DNA from: Christensenella sp. UBA7597
GTDB lineage: Bacteria; Bacillota; Clostridia; Christensenellales; Borkfalkiaceae
Direction of reading: 5' to 3'
NCBI GenBank assembly: GCA_002474405.1
Contig: DLQW01000093.1
Coordinates: 3,635-27,668, forward strand
DNA length: 24,034 nucleotides
A program made the translations under genes and the position numbers. The notes below the pieces were generated by a model. The model was not told the origin of the DNA. It made no database searches and worked only from the letters and a program-made list of their open reading frames with translations. Below, piece after piece: positions 7,043 to 15,500 of this stretch; the first letter of the stretch is position 1, and each line of letters opens with the position of its first letter.

Positions 7043-8524
7043 ATGCGCGGACACGGCGGGGAAATTTTCGGTGGAAAAACGGAATTTTCGAAGCGTAAAA
7101 AAGCGCTCCTTTCGGGGAGCGTTTTTTCGGCGGCGATTTTTGTGATTTTTGCCGTTTTTTTCCTGTTCTTTCCGCTTTCCGCGCGGAAAAACGGGCGTTA
7201 TGCGAACGAATTTTTTGCGGGGCGCACGGCGGTGGCGGCGGGGATAGAGACGAGGGAAAAATTCCCCGCGGGGGTGTACGTATGCGGCGTGGACGCGGGC
7301 GGAAAGGAAAAACGGGCGGCGTTCGAAGAAATCCGTGCGGAGGAAAGGCGCAGGATTCCCTGTCTGTACGCCGATACGACGGCGGGAACGGAAATCGTTT
7401 CTCCGTGCGAAATCGGATTCGACGACGATCTGGAAGAGATTTTTTCGCGCGCGGAGCGGGGCGGAAGATACGAGACGAAAATGCGCTGCTATCTTTTCGG
7501 CGAGGGGGCGGAACGGCTGATTGCCGCCGCGGAAATTCCCGTGAAAAACGCGCGCGTGATTTTCGATAAAGACGGATTTTCGTACGAGAGAGAAAAAGAC
7601 GGCGTACTGATCGATCGGGAGAAATTTTCGCGGGCGCTGGAAAGCGCGCTTTCTTCGCTTGTTTTAAAGGAGCACGGGTATGAATTTCCGCGGCTGGACA
7701 TGCGGAAATACGCGCGGGCGGCGCGCGCTTCGTTTACGATGAAAGACGCGCTGAAAAGCACGGAAAAACTGGCTTCGTATACGACGGAATATTCCTCTTC
7801 GTGCGGGAACAGGTGCCGCAATATCGAACTTGCCGCTTCGTTTTTAAACGGCGTTACGCTGGAGGGCGGCGAGGCGCTTTCCTTTAACAAAACGGTGGGC
7901 GAACGCACTGCGGAACGCGGATTCAAAGAGGCGAAAATCATTCAGAGCGGCGAATTTATTTCGGGCGTGGGCGGCGGCGTGTGTCAGGCGAGCACCACGC
8001 TTTTCAACGCCGCGCTGTTATCGGGGCTGAACGTTACGGAACGCAGGAATCATTCGCTTTCCGTTTCGTATGTGCCCGCGTCGCGGGACGCCGCGGTTTC
8101 GTCGCAGTGCGATTTGAAAATCGTCAATCCGTTTGCGTACCCGGTGTATCTTCGGGCGGTGTGCGCGGGAAAGAGCGTTACGGTTACGTTTTACGGCACG
8201 AGGAGCCGCAGGACGTATGCGCTGAGCGGGAAAATCACGGGGCGCACGCCTCCGCCCGAAGCGGAAGAGAAAAAAATTTCGGCGGAAGAAGCGGCGGGCT
8301 TGCCCGCGGACGGCGAGGGGAGAATCTGGCTGCGCGCGCCGAAAGAGGGGATAAAAAGCGAATTGTACCGCGAAACGTACGAGAACGGCAGACTGATTTG
8401 CCGGGAGAAATTGTTTTCGGACAGCTATGCGCCCGTACGGGGAATTTACGGCGTGGCGGAGAAGAAAGAAGAGGACGCGGCGGGGGCGGCGGAAGGGAGC
8501 GGTGCGGAAAAAGATGCGCCGTGA
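7043..8524 (+). CDS. VanW-family membrane-anchored protein with G5-like C-terminus
   Basis: A 493-residue protein of the VanW family, named after an accessory gene of vancomycin-resistance clusters; molecular function is unknown and probably relates to the cell wall. Order: short cytoplasmic N-terminus rich in Lys/Arg; one membrane segment at about residues 22-47 (SGSVFSAAIFVIFAVFFLFF); a GVYVCGVDAGGKEKRAAFEE stretch resembling the putative peptidoglycan-binding domain often found before VanW; the VanW core from about 250 to 375, with GGGVCQASTTLFNAAL and NVTERRNHSLSVSYVP; then a region resembling a G5 domain (KSELYRETYENGRLICREK). The low-complexity Ala/Glu tail is probably flexible. Most of the protein should lie outside the membrane. 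GGAGG (7028-7032) precedes the ATG by 10 bases. It follows recF closely, and its first codons hold a terminator-like hairpin. Confidence 0.9.
   Translation: MRGHGGEIFGGKTEFSKRKKALLSGSVFSAAIFVIFAVFFLFFPLSARKNGRYANEFFAGRTAVAAGIETREKFPAGVYVCGVDAGGKEKRAAFEEIRAEERRRIPCLYADTTAGTEIVSPCEIGFDDDLEEIFSRAERGGRYETKMRCYLFGEGAERLIAAAEIPVKNARVIFDKDGFSYEREKDGVLIDREKFSRALESALSSLVLKEHGYEFPRLDMRKYARAARASFTMKDALKSTEKLASYTTEYSSSCGNRCRNIELAASFLNGVTLEGGEALSFNKTVGERTAERGFKEAKIIQSGEFISGVGGGVCQASTTLFNAALLSGLNVTERRNHSLSVSYVPASRDAAVSSQCDLKIVNPFAYPVYLRAVCAGKSVTVTFYGTRSRRTYALSGKITGRTPPPEAEEKKISAEEAAGLPADGEGRIWLRAPKEGIKSELYRETYENGRLICREKLFSDSYAPVRGIYGVAEKKEEDAAGAAEGSGAEKDAP
7098..7127. terminator. terminator-like hairpin inside the vanW coding start
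   Basis: CGCTCC (7104-7109) pairs with GGAGCG (7116-7121) across a 6-base loop. The stem is extended by A:T pairs between the A-run 7098-7102 and TTTTTT (7122-7127). It has the stem plus T-run of an intrinsic terminator on both strands, yet spans codons about 19-28 of the VanW gene. Whether it terminates is unknown. Confidence 0.5.
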
Positions 8525-8578
8525 AATAAAGTATGCGACGCCGCATTTTAAATTGACCTCTATCGGCGCTGCGCGCCA

Positions 8579-8741
8579 CTTTCCCCAAAGGGGAAAGCAA
8601 GGGGTATATCAAAGGCAAAAACTAAAAATACAAACGATAAGCGACAAGCCGTTACGGAGCAGGCGAAGCCTGCCCAAAGGGGAAAGCAAGAATAATGCCG
8701 GCTTAACGGAACAGGCGGAGCCTGCCCGAAGGGGAAAGCAA
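8579..8741. repeat. palindromic intergenic repeats downstream of vanW
   Basis: Three related palindromic units. Unit a (8579-8597) is CTTTCCCC-AAA-GGGGAAAG. Units b (8654-8689) and c (8706-8741) are offset by 52 bases. Each has a CAGGC-GRA-GCCTG hairpin (b at 8660-8672, c at 8712-8724) followed by CCCRAAGGGGAAAGCAA, which is also the right half of unit a. The b hairpin and its upstream CCGTTACG also occur in the asnS-plsX spacer. They look like short dispersed palindromic (REP or MITE-like) elements. Small open frames across them have no coding character. Confidence 0.8.
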
Positions 8742-8925
8742 AGAGATGGCTTCGCTTTGTAAAAAAACAGACGGGTGGCGGGTGAAAGCGTTTTCCGATG
8801 ACGGCGCGAGGAAAAAATACCGTGAAAATCGCCGGAAAATACAACGCTTCGACCGGAATCGATAAAGAATTATAAAATATTTTTTTCGAAAAATCGAAAA
8901 GTGCAAACTTTTTTCCGCGAAACGA
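8742..8925. other. non-coding stretch between the repeats and the asnS promoter
   Basis: No gene is visible. It becomes strongly AT-rich from about 8865. A weak AT hairpin AAAAGT-GCAA-ACTTTT (8897-8912) followed by TT could end transcription from vanW, but its stem has little GC. Confidence 0.4.
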
Positions 8926-8954
8926 TTGTGTTTTCTTTGAAAAAATGTTATAAT
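8926..8954 (+). promoter_or_regulatory. asnS promoter with extended -10
   Basis: TTGTGT (8926-8931), a 17-base spacer, TGT (8946-8948) and TATAAT (8949-8954). It has the same -35 hexamer and spacing as the recF promoter. The predicted start is near 8961, giving a leader of about 58 bases. Confidence 0.75.
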
Positions 8955-8974
8955 ACTAAGGTATAAATATCATA

Positions 8975-9002
8975 CGACTTGCCGCGGCGAAGAGTCGCGG
9001 TA
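8975..9002 (+). promoter_or_regulatory. asnS leader with two mutually exclusive small hairpins
   Basis: One pairing is TGCCGCG (8980-8986) with CGCGGTA (8996-9002), including one G.T pair. The other is CGACT (8975-8979) with AGTCG (8993-8997). They share bases and cannot coexist. The first ends directly before the GGGAG ribosome binding site at 9004-9008. There is no T-box. A regulatory role is speculative. Confidence 0.3.
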
Positions 9003-9018
9003 CGGGAGAAAGACGATT

Positions 9019-10413
9019 ATGGACAGAATCGAACTGAAAAAAATCGCCGCGGACGTAGCGGCGTACGCGGGCAAAACGGTTGGCGTTGCCGGCTGGATCA
9101 AGACGGTGCGCGATTCCAAGGCGTTCGGATTTATCGAACTTTCCGACGGCAGCTGCTTTAAAAACACGCAGATCGTGTTTGAGCGCGCCACGCTGGAAAA
9201 TTACGACGAGATAGCGCATCAGAACGTGGGCGCGGCGATTTTCGTTACGGGCGAAGTGGTAGCCACGCCCGAAAATAAGCAGCCTTACGAAATCAAGGCG
9301 AAAAAAATCGTGGTGGAAGGGGAATCTTCGCCCGATTATCCGCTGCAGAAAAAGCGCCATTCCGTGGAATTTTTACGGGAAATCGCGCATCTCCGCCCGC
9401 GGACGAACCTCTTTTCGGCGGTGTTTAAAATCCGCAGCGAAGCGGCGTTCGCCATTCATAAGTTTTTCAACGAGCGCGGGTTTGTGTACGTGCATACGCC
9501 CATTATTACGGGCAGCGACTGCGAAGGCGCGGGCGCGATGTTTCAGGTAACCACGCTGCCCCTCGAAGAGCTGGCTAAGAGCGGCAAGGCGCCCGATTAT
9601 AAGCAGGATTTCTTCGGGAAGAAGGCTTCGCTTACCGTTTCGGGACAGCTGAACGTTGAAACATACGCGATGGCTTTTTCCAACGTGTACACGTTCGGAC
9701 CGACGTTCCGCGCGGAACATTCCAACACGGCGCGGCATGCGGCGGAATTCTGGATGATAGAGCCGGAAATGGCGTTCTGCGACCTTGCGGGGGATATGGA
9801 CGTGGCGGAAGCGATGGTGAAATACATTATTTCGTACGTCGGCGAGACCTGCAAAGACGAGCTGGAATTTCTGAATAAATTTGTGGATACGGGACTTCTG
9901 GAACGGCTGAAAAACGTTACGGAAAACGATTTCGTGCGGTTGCCGTACACCGAGGCGATTGAGATTTTAAAAGAGCATGCGAACGAATTCGACGACAAGA
10001 ATATTTTCTGGGGCAAAGATTTGCAGAGCGAGCACGAGCGGTATCTGACGGAAACCGTGTTTAAAAAGCCTGTGTTCCTGACCGATTATCCCAAGGAAAT
10101 CAAGGCGTTTTACATGAAGCAGAACGACGACGGCAAAACGGTGGCGGCGGCGGATTTGCTGGTGCCCGGCATCGGGGAGCTGATCGGCGGTTCGCAGCGC
10201 GAGGAAAACTACGAAAAGTTATACAACCGCATTGTGGAACTGGGCATGAAACCCGAAGATTATTCCTGGTATCTCGATTTGAGAAAGTACGGCGGCGTTA
10301 CGCACAGCGGCTACGGCTTAGGCTTCGAACGCATGATTATGTATCTGACGGGCGTTACGAATATCCGCGACGTTATTCCGTTCCCCCGTACCGTATCTAA
10401 CTTGTTGTTTTAA
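9019..10413 (+). CDS. asnS: asparaginyl-tRNA synthetase
   Basis: A 464-residue class IIb aminoacyl-tRNA synthetase that charges tRNA-Asn with asparagine. An N-terminal OB-fold anticodon-binding domain (about 1-110; [20 protein letters not shown]) precedes the class II catalytic core: motif 2 region [20 protein letters not shown], followed by WMIEPEMAF, and motif 3 region [16 protein letters not shown] followed by [11 protein letters not shown]. The core sequence and length (family about 460) identify AsnRS rather than AspRS. The ATG at 9019 has GGGAG ten bases upstream and an independent promoter. The C-terminal SNLLF differs from the PRTPxNAxF ending I recall for the family, a minor oddity. 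It stands alone between two repeat-bearing spacers. Confidence 0.96.
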   Translation: MDRIELKKIAADVAAYAGKTVGVAGWIKTVRDSKAFGFIELSDGSCFKNTQIVFERATLENYDEIAHQNVGAAIFVTGEVVATPENKQPYEIKAKKIVVEGESSPDYPLQKKRHSVEFLREIAHLRPRTNLFSAVFKIRSEAAFAIHKFFNERGFVYVHTPIITGSDCEGAGAMFQVTTLPLEELAKSGKAPDYKQDFFGKKASLTVSGQLNVETYAMAFSNVYTFGPTFRAEHSNTARHAAEFWMIEPEMAFCDLAGDMDVAEAMVKYIISYVGETCKDELEFLNKFVDTGLLERLKNVTENDFVRLPYTEAIEILKEHANEFDDKNIFWGKDLQSEHERYLTETVFKKPVFLTDYPKEIKAFYMKQNDDGKTVAAADLLVPGIGELIGGSQREENYEKLYNRIVELGMKPEDYSWYLDLRKYGGVTHSGYGLGFERMIMYLTGVTNIRDVIPFPRTVSNLLF

Positions 10414-10439
10414 CGAACTAAAATCGTATAGCGGCACAT

Positions 10440-10518
10440 ATTTTCGTCGTGCCTGCGTGCGCCCTTGCTCATTTACGCTCGGTAAACTCGCGGCGGGCGT
10501 ACTCGGTACGGCAAAAAT
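10440..10518. other. long imperfect stem-loop just downstream of asnS
   Basis: Nested pairings, allowing G.T: ATTTT with AAAAT; GTCGTGCC (10446-10453) with GGTACGGC (10505-10512); GTGCGCCC (10457-10464) with GGGCGTAC (10495-10502); and TTTAC (10472-10476) with GTAAA (10482-10486) around a GCTCG loop. Roughly 26-30 base pairs form over 79 bases. There is no clean T-run on either side, so it is not a standard terminator. It may be part of a repeat element or a structured RNA. Confidence 0.6.
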
Positions 10519-10524
10519 CTGCAC

Positions 10525-10802
10525 CACTCTCCGATTTTATCGGCTATGGGGTGTGAATAAGGTATAGTTGCAAGGCAATGAGCCGTTAAAAACGGAAGAG
10601 TAACAATCCGTTACGAAACAGGCGAAGCCTGCACTCTCCGATTTTATCGGTTATGGGGCGTAAATAAGGTATAGTTGAAAGGCAGTGAGCTGATAAAAAC
10701 GGAAAAGTAACAGTCCGTTACGAAACAGGCGAAGCCTGCAAGGCAGTGAGCCGTTGAAAAACAAAAAAAGTAACAGTCCGTTACGAATCAAGCAAAGCTT
10801 GA
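10525..10802. repeat. 107-bp tandem repeat with palindromic ends (2.6 copies)
   Basis: Copy A is 10525-10631, copy B 10632-10738, and partial copy C 10739-10802 lacks the first part. Each full copy starts CACTCTCCGATTTTATCGG and ends GTTACGAAACAGGCGAAGCC plus TG. Internal hairpins are CCGAT-TTT-ATCGG, CCGTT-AAA-AACGG (intact in A only), GTAAC-(5)-GTTAC, and the terminal CAGGC-GAA-GCCTG. In copy C the terminal hairpin is CAAGC-AAA-GCTTG, with both sides of the stem changed so that pairing is kept. The spacer 10414-10815 holds no gene and no convincing promoter for plsX. Confidence 0.85.
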
Positions 10803-10815
10803 AGGAAATCACGAT

Positions 10816-11871
10816 ATGATAAAAATAGCGATAGACGCGATGGGCGGCGATTTTGCGCCGAAAGAACAGGTGAAAGGCACGGTGGAGGCTCTGAAAAACG
10901 ACAAGGAGCTGTTTGCGGTGCTTTGCGGCGACGAAGAGGCTTTGAAAAAAGAACTTTCCGCCTATACATACGATTCTTCGCGCGTGGAGATCATGCATGC
11001 GCCCGAAGTGATTACGAACGACGAAATTCCTACCAAGGCGGTGCGCACGAAGAAAGATTCTTCCACCGTAACGGCGTTCCGCCTTTTAAAAGAGGGCAAA
11101 GCGGACGCGGTGGTATCGAGCGGCGCCACGGGCGCGGTGCTGACGGCGGGCGTATTGACGCTCGGCAGAATCAAGGGCGTTTCGCGCCCCGCGCTCTGCC
11201 CCAGAATCCCCGATTTTTCGGGGCGCGGCACGCTGCTTTGCGACTGCGGAGCGAACCTCGAATGCAAAAGCGTGAACCTTGTGCATTTCGCGCTGATGGC
11301 TTCGGCGTACGCGGAGGCGGTGTACGGGTGGAAGAACGCGAAAGTGGGGCTTTTAAACAACGGCACGGAGGACCACAAGGGCGACGAAATGCACCGCGAA
11401 GCCAACAAGCTGTTGAAACACACGGCGGGCATCAATTACGTGGGAAACGTGGAAGGCAGAGACATCATGTACGGCGACGCGGATATTGTGGTGAGCGACG
11501 GCTACACGGGCAATATCGCGCTGAAATCCATCGAAGGCTGCGGCAAGGCGATCAGCGGCATTTTAAAGCGCGAATTCAAAAAGAATCTTTTCGCGAAGAT
11601 TCGCGCGCTGACGGTGATGGACGTGGTGAAAGCCGTGAAAAAGTCCGCCGATTACGAAACGATGGGCGGCGCGGTGTTTTTAGGGCTGACAAAGCCCGTC
11701 ATCAAGGCGCACGGCAATTCGAAAGCGTACGGATTTTCGGTGTGCATTTCGCAGGCGATGAACGCCGTGCGGGGCGGATTGACGGAAAAGATAGAAGCGC
11801 TTCTGGAAAAGAACGCGGCAACCGAGGAAAACGGCGCGCCGGAAAGCGCGGCGGAGGATAAGGAAGCGTGA
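10816..11871 (+). CDS. plsX: phosphate acyltransferase PlsX
   Basis: A 351-residue peripheral membrane enzyme that converts acyl-ACP and phosphate to acyl-phosphate, the acyl donor for PlsY in the first step of phospholipid synthesis. Family features: N-terminal IAIDAMGGDFAPKEQVKGTV; central SGATGAVLTAGVLTLGRIKG; the DCGANLECKSVNLVHFALMA stretch; the NNGTEDHKGDEMHREANKLL stretch; and DIVVSDGYTGNIALKSIEG. A variable acidic C-terminal tail (EENGAPESAAEDKEA) ends the protein. AAGGAA at 10802-10807 precedes the ATG by 8 bases and abuts a repeat hairpin. The stop overlaps the rnc GTG (GTGA). In B. subtilis fabD-fabG-acpA lie between plsX and rnc; they are absent here. Confidence 0.96.
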   Translation: MIKIAIDAMGGDFAPKEQVKGTVEALKNDKELFAVLCGDEEALKKELSAYTYDSSRVEIMHAPEVITNDEIPTKAVRTKKDSSTVTAFRLLKEGKADAVVSSGATGAVLTAGVLTLGRIKGVSRPALCPRIPDFSGRGTLLCDCGANLECKSVNLVHFALMASAYAEAVYGWKNAKVGLLNNGTEDHKGDEMHREANKLLKHTAGINYVGNVEGRDIMYGDADIVVSDGYTGNIALKSIEGCGKAISGILKREFKKNLFAKIRALTVMDVVKAVKKSADYETMGGAVFLGLTKPVIKAHGNSKAYGFSVCISQAMNAVRGGLTEKIEALLEKNAATEENGAPESAAEDKEA

Positions 11872-12545
11872 ACAGAGAGAAATTTCCGACGCAAGAAGCG
11901 GAAAAACGGCTGAATTACACGTTTAAAGATAAAAATCTGCTGATTACGGCGTTCACGCACGTTTCTCTTTCGAACAAAACGGGTTGCGAAAGCAACGAGC
12001 GGCTGGAATTTTTGGGGGACGCGGTGCTGGAACTTGCCGTTTCCGAAAAGCTGTACGCGGCAAAGCCGAAGCTTTCGGAAGGAGAAATGACGGCGCTCAG
12101 GCAAAGATATGTGGCGAAACCGGCGCTGGAACGGGCGGCGGACAAGCTGAAACTTACCGAACTTTTTCTGATTTGCGGTTCCGCCGCGAATACGGGGAAG
12201 AAAGCCAAATCCAGTCTGGTGGAGAGCGTGATCGCGGCGATTTATCTGGACGGGAACGGCGCCGCGGGCGACGGGTACGAAAACGCGAAAGCGTTTATCT
12301 TTGCCAACGTGGAACCGGGCGACGACCAAAGTTACCGGAACGAATTGCAGGAGCTTCTGCAAAAAAACGGAGAACCGTTGCCCGTGTACGAGACGCTTGA
12401 AAAAAAAGGCGCGGACAACAATCCCACGTTTGCGGTGCGAGCGAGCGCGCGCGGAATCGCCGCGGAAGCGGAGGGAAAAACCATTCAGGAAGCGGAAATA
12501 GCCGCGGCGAAGCGGCTGCTGGACGTTTTGCGGGCGCAGCAATGA
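11868..12545 (+). CDS. rnc: ribonuclease III
   Basis: A 225-residue endonuclease cleaving double-stranded RNA, used in rRNA and mRNA processing. The catalytic domain (about 1-148) carries the signature NERLEFLGDAVLEL, with Glu44, Glu47 and Asp51 in the positions of E. coli Glu38, Glu41 and Asp45, and an SEGEM turn (Glu71). A second metal-binding region reads SSLVESVIAAIYLD. Glu119 matches catalytic Glu117, but the position of E. coli Asp114 is Ser116. The dsRNA-binding domain (about 154-222) is intact, with EIAAAKRLLDVL. The start is GTG, overlapping the plsX stop, with GGAGG at 11853-11857. Clear orthologue, unusual at one metal ligand. Confidence 0.95.
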   Translation: MNREKFPTQEAEKRLNYTFKDKNLLITAFTHVSLSNKTGCESNERLEFLGDAVLELAVSEKLYAAKPKLSEGEMTALRQRYVAKPALERAADKLKLTELFLICGSAANTGKKAKSSLVESVIAAIYLDGNGAAGDGYENAKAFIFANVEPGDDQSYRNELQELLQKNGEPLPVYETLEKKGADNNPTFAVRASARGIAAEAEGKTIQEAEIAAAKRLLDVLRAQQ

Positions 12546-12594
12546 CGACGCAATCAAAAATACAAATAACGAGATTTTCAAGGAGAAGAAATCT

Positions 12595-15500
12595 GTGGAT
12601 TTAAAGGAAATACAACTTTCGGGGTTTAAATCCTTCGCGGATAAAACCACCATCCGTTTCGACGACGGCGTTACCTGTATCGTAGGACCGAACGGGTGCG
12701 GCAAATCGAACGTGGCGGACGCCGTGCGCTGGGTGCTGGGCGAGCAATCCGCCCGCGCGCTTCGCGGCGGAAACATGCAGGACGTGATTTTCGGCGGAAC
12801 GCAATCGAGAAAGCCGCAGTCGAGCTGCGAAGTAACGCTTGTGTTCGACAATACGAATAAAATATTCGACCTTGACGTAACCGAAGTGGCGATGACGCGC
12901 CGTCTGGACAGAAACGGCAACAGCGGTTATTTCATCAACGGGCAGGCTTCCCGTCTGAAAGACATCGTGCGGCTCTTCCACGGCATAGGGCTCGGCAAAG
13001 AGGGCTATTCCATCATCGGGCAGGGCAAAGTGGAGCAGATCATGAACGCGAAGCCCGAAGACCGGCGGCTGATTTTCGAAGAAGCCACGGGCTTGATGGT
13101 GTACAAATCGCGCAAGGAAGAAATCGAACGGAAAATCGATTCTTCCAAAAACAATCTGTTTATTTACGTGCAGCGCATCGAAGAAGCCGAGCGGAGGCTG
13201 GGACCGCTTTCCAAACAGGCGGACGCGGCGAGAGAATACCGCGAGTATTCGGAATCGCTGAAGTACAACGAAGTGAATACATACGTGTATAAATACGACG
13301 GCGCGGAAGGCGAAAAGAACAAATTCCGCGAACGCGTGGCGGGGTATTCCGATAAAATCATTTCGCTGAATACGCAGGCGGAGCTTTTGAACAAGAGCTA
13401 CGAGGACAACCGCAAAAAGTCCGCCGAAGCCGATTTGAAACTGACGGAGCTGAACGACCGCCGCGTGGAACTTTCTGTAGGGAACGAGCGGAAAGACGGC
13501 GAATGGAAGCTGGTGCGAGAAAAGATTTCCACGTACAAGAGCCAGATTACCGCGGCGGAAGAATTCCTCGAAAACGGCAAAAACCGCACGGGCGAGCTTG
13601 CCGACCTTGTGGCGGCGGCGAAAACCGCGATTCAGAAGGGCGAAACGCGCATTGCGGAAATCGACAACGAAACCGATTTATTGTCGCAGGCGATCAAGGC
13701 GCTGACGGGCAAAATCGACGTGTTCGAACGGCTTTCCGACGAAAATCGGCAAAGCCAGCTTTCCTCGGCGGAAAACCTTTCGGAAATCAAGAAAAATCAG
13801 GGTTCGCTGACGGCGCAGAAGCAGGCGGCGGAGGACAGAATCGCCGAACTGAAAGCCGCGCTGCAAAAGGAAAACGCGCGCCGCGAAAAGCTGAACGAAG
13901 AGCTGGAAGGCGTGCGGAAAGACCTGAAAAAACTGAAAGAGTTTACTTCGGGCGGCGAAAAAGAGCTGGCGGAGCGGGAAGAAGAAATCCGCGATATGCA
14001 GCTGACCATCAACAATTTCAATCAGGAACTTTTCAGCGTGGGCGGGCAGATTTCTTCGCTGAAAGATTCGTTGGAAATGTACGTGGGCATCAAGAACCGC
14101 TACGAGGGGTACAAAGATTCGGTGCGCCGTCTGCTTTCTGTGGCGAAAACCAACCCCGAAGTGGGCAGCCACGTGAAGGGCACGATTGCGGACATTATTC
14201 ATACCGACCAGAAATACGAGCTTGCTTTCGAAGTGGCGCTGGGGGCGGCGACGCAGAACGTTGTAACGCCCACGCAGGACGACGCGCGTATCTTAATCGA
14301 ATACCTGAAACGCACGGGCGGCGGCGTGGTAACGTTCCTGCCCGTAAGCGGCATGAAGCCGCGCCCGGACAGCCGCGAAGCGCAGCGCGCCGTAAACGAA
14401 AAGGGCGCGATAGGGCTTGCCACGGAACTGATCCGTTACGACGATTATTATTATAACGTGGTAACAAACCTGCTGGGCAACACGCTGATCTGCGATACGG
14501 TGTACAACGCCACGGCGATTGCCAAAAAGTACGGCAACATGTTTAAAATCGTAACGCTGGACGGCGACATCGTGAGCACCAGCGGCGCAATGACGGGCGG
14601 CAGCCGTCAGCAGAAGAGCGGTGCCGGCGTGCTTTCGGGCGAGCGCAAGATAGAAGAGTGCCGCGAAAACATCGTCAAGAAGCAGAAATACCTCGAAAAG
14701 CTGAAAACCGCCATTGCGGAAAGCGAAAAGGGCAAAGAGGAGGCGGAAGCGGCGGTGAACGCGCTGCGGGCGAAGTATCAGGGCTCCCTGAACGAACTGG
14801 CGGTGCTTTCTCAGCGCGAAATTTCGCTTGCCGCCGAAGCGGAAGAAGCGAAGAACAACGTGGGCGTATACGAAGAAACGCTGCGCGGGTTCGAAGAAAA
14901 ACTGGCGCATCTGAGAGACGAAGAAGCGTATGCGGGCAAGAGCGAAGAAGAGCTGAACGCGCTTCGTCAGGGCGCGGAAGCGACGCTGGAAAAACAGCGC
15001 GCGCAGTGCGAGGCGTTCAAGACGGAACGCGACGAAAAGAGCGCGAAACTGCACGCTCTGGAAGTGGAAAAGGCGGCGGCGGAGAAGCAGATAGAAAGCT
15101 TCAACGCGGACATCAGGCGCTACGAAGCGGAAAAGGAAGATCTGATTTCCCGCATTATTTCCACGGAGCGCGAAAAAGCCAACGCGTATGCGGAGCTTAC
15201 GCAGCTGGAAGAGCGGGCGAAGCAGGCGGAACTTACGGAAGAAGAAAAAGCCGCCGTGCAGGCGATCAACGACGAGATCGCCACGCTTTCCGCGGAAAAA
15301 GAAGCGCTGAATCTGCGCCAGGTACAGCTGGACGAAGAGCGTACGGCGGTGCAGGAAGAACTGACGCGGCAGACGGACAAGCGTTACAAGTGCGAAATCG
15401 AAATCAGTAAAATCGATACCAACCTCGAAAACATGCGCCAGCGCATCGAAGAGGCGTACGGCATCGATTACGAGGGGTGCCTTGCCCTGAAAGCGGAGAA

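Noticed and set aside
8560..8844. Open frame of 94 residues on the minus strand in the vanW-asnS spacer
   Set aside because: It translates the palindromic repeats (recurring FPFGQA and FPLWAG-like strings) and has no ribosome binding site or family resemblance.
8955..9018. T-box riboswitch upstream of asnS
   Set aside because: The leader is only about 58 bases and lacks the conserved T-box sequence and an antiterminator/terminator pair.
10525..10802. CRISPR array
   Set aside because: The units are contiguous 107-bp tandem copies with no unique spacers, and no cas genes are present.
10651..10998. Minus-strand open frame of 115 residues across the tandem repeat and the plsX start
   Set aside because: Its composition is that of antisense translation, it overlaps the conserved plsX N-terminus, and it has no start signals.
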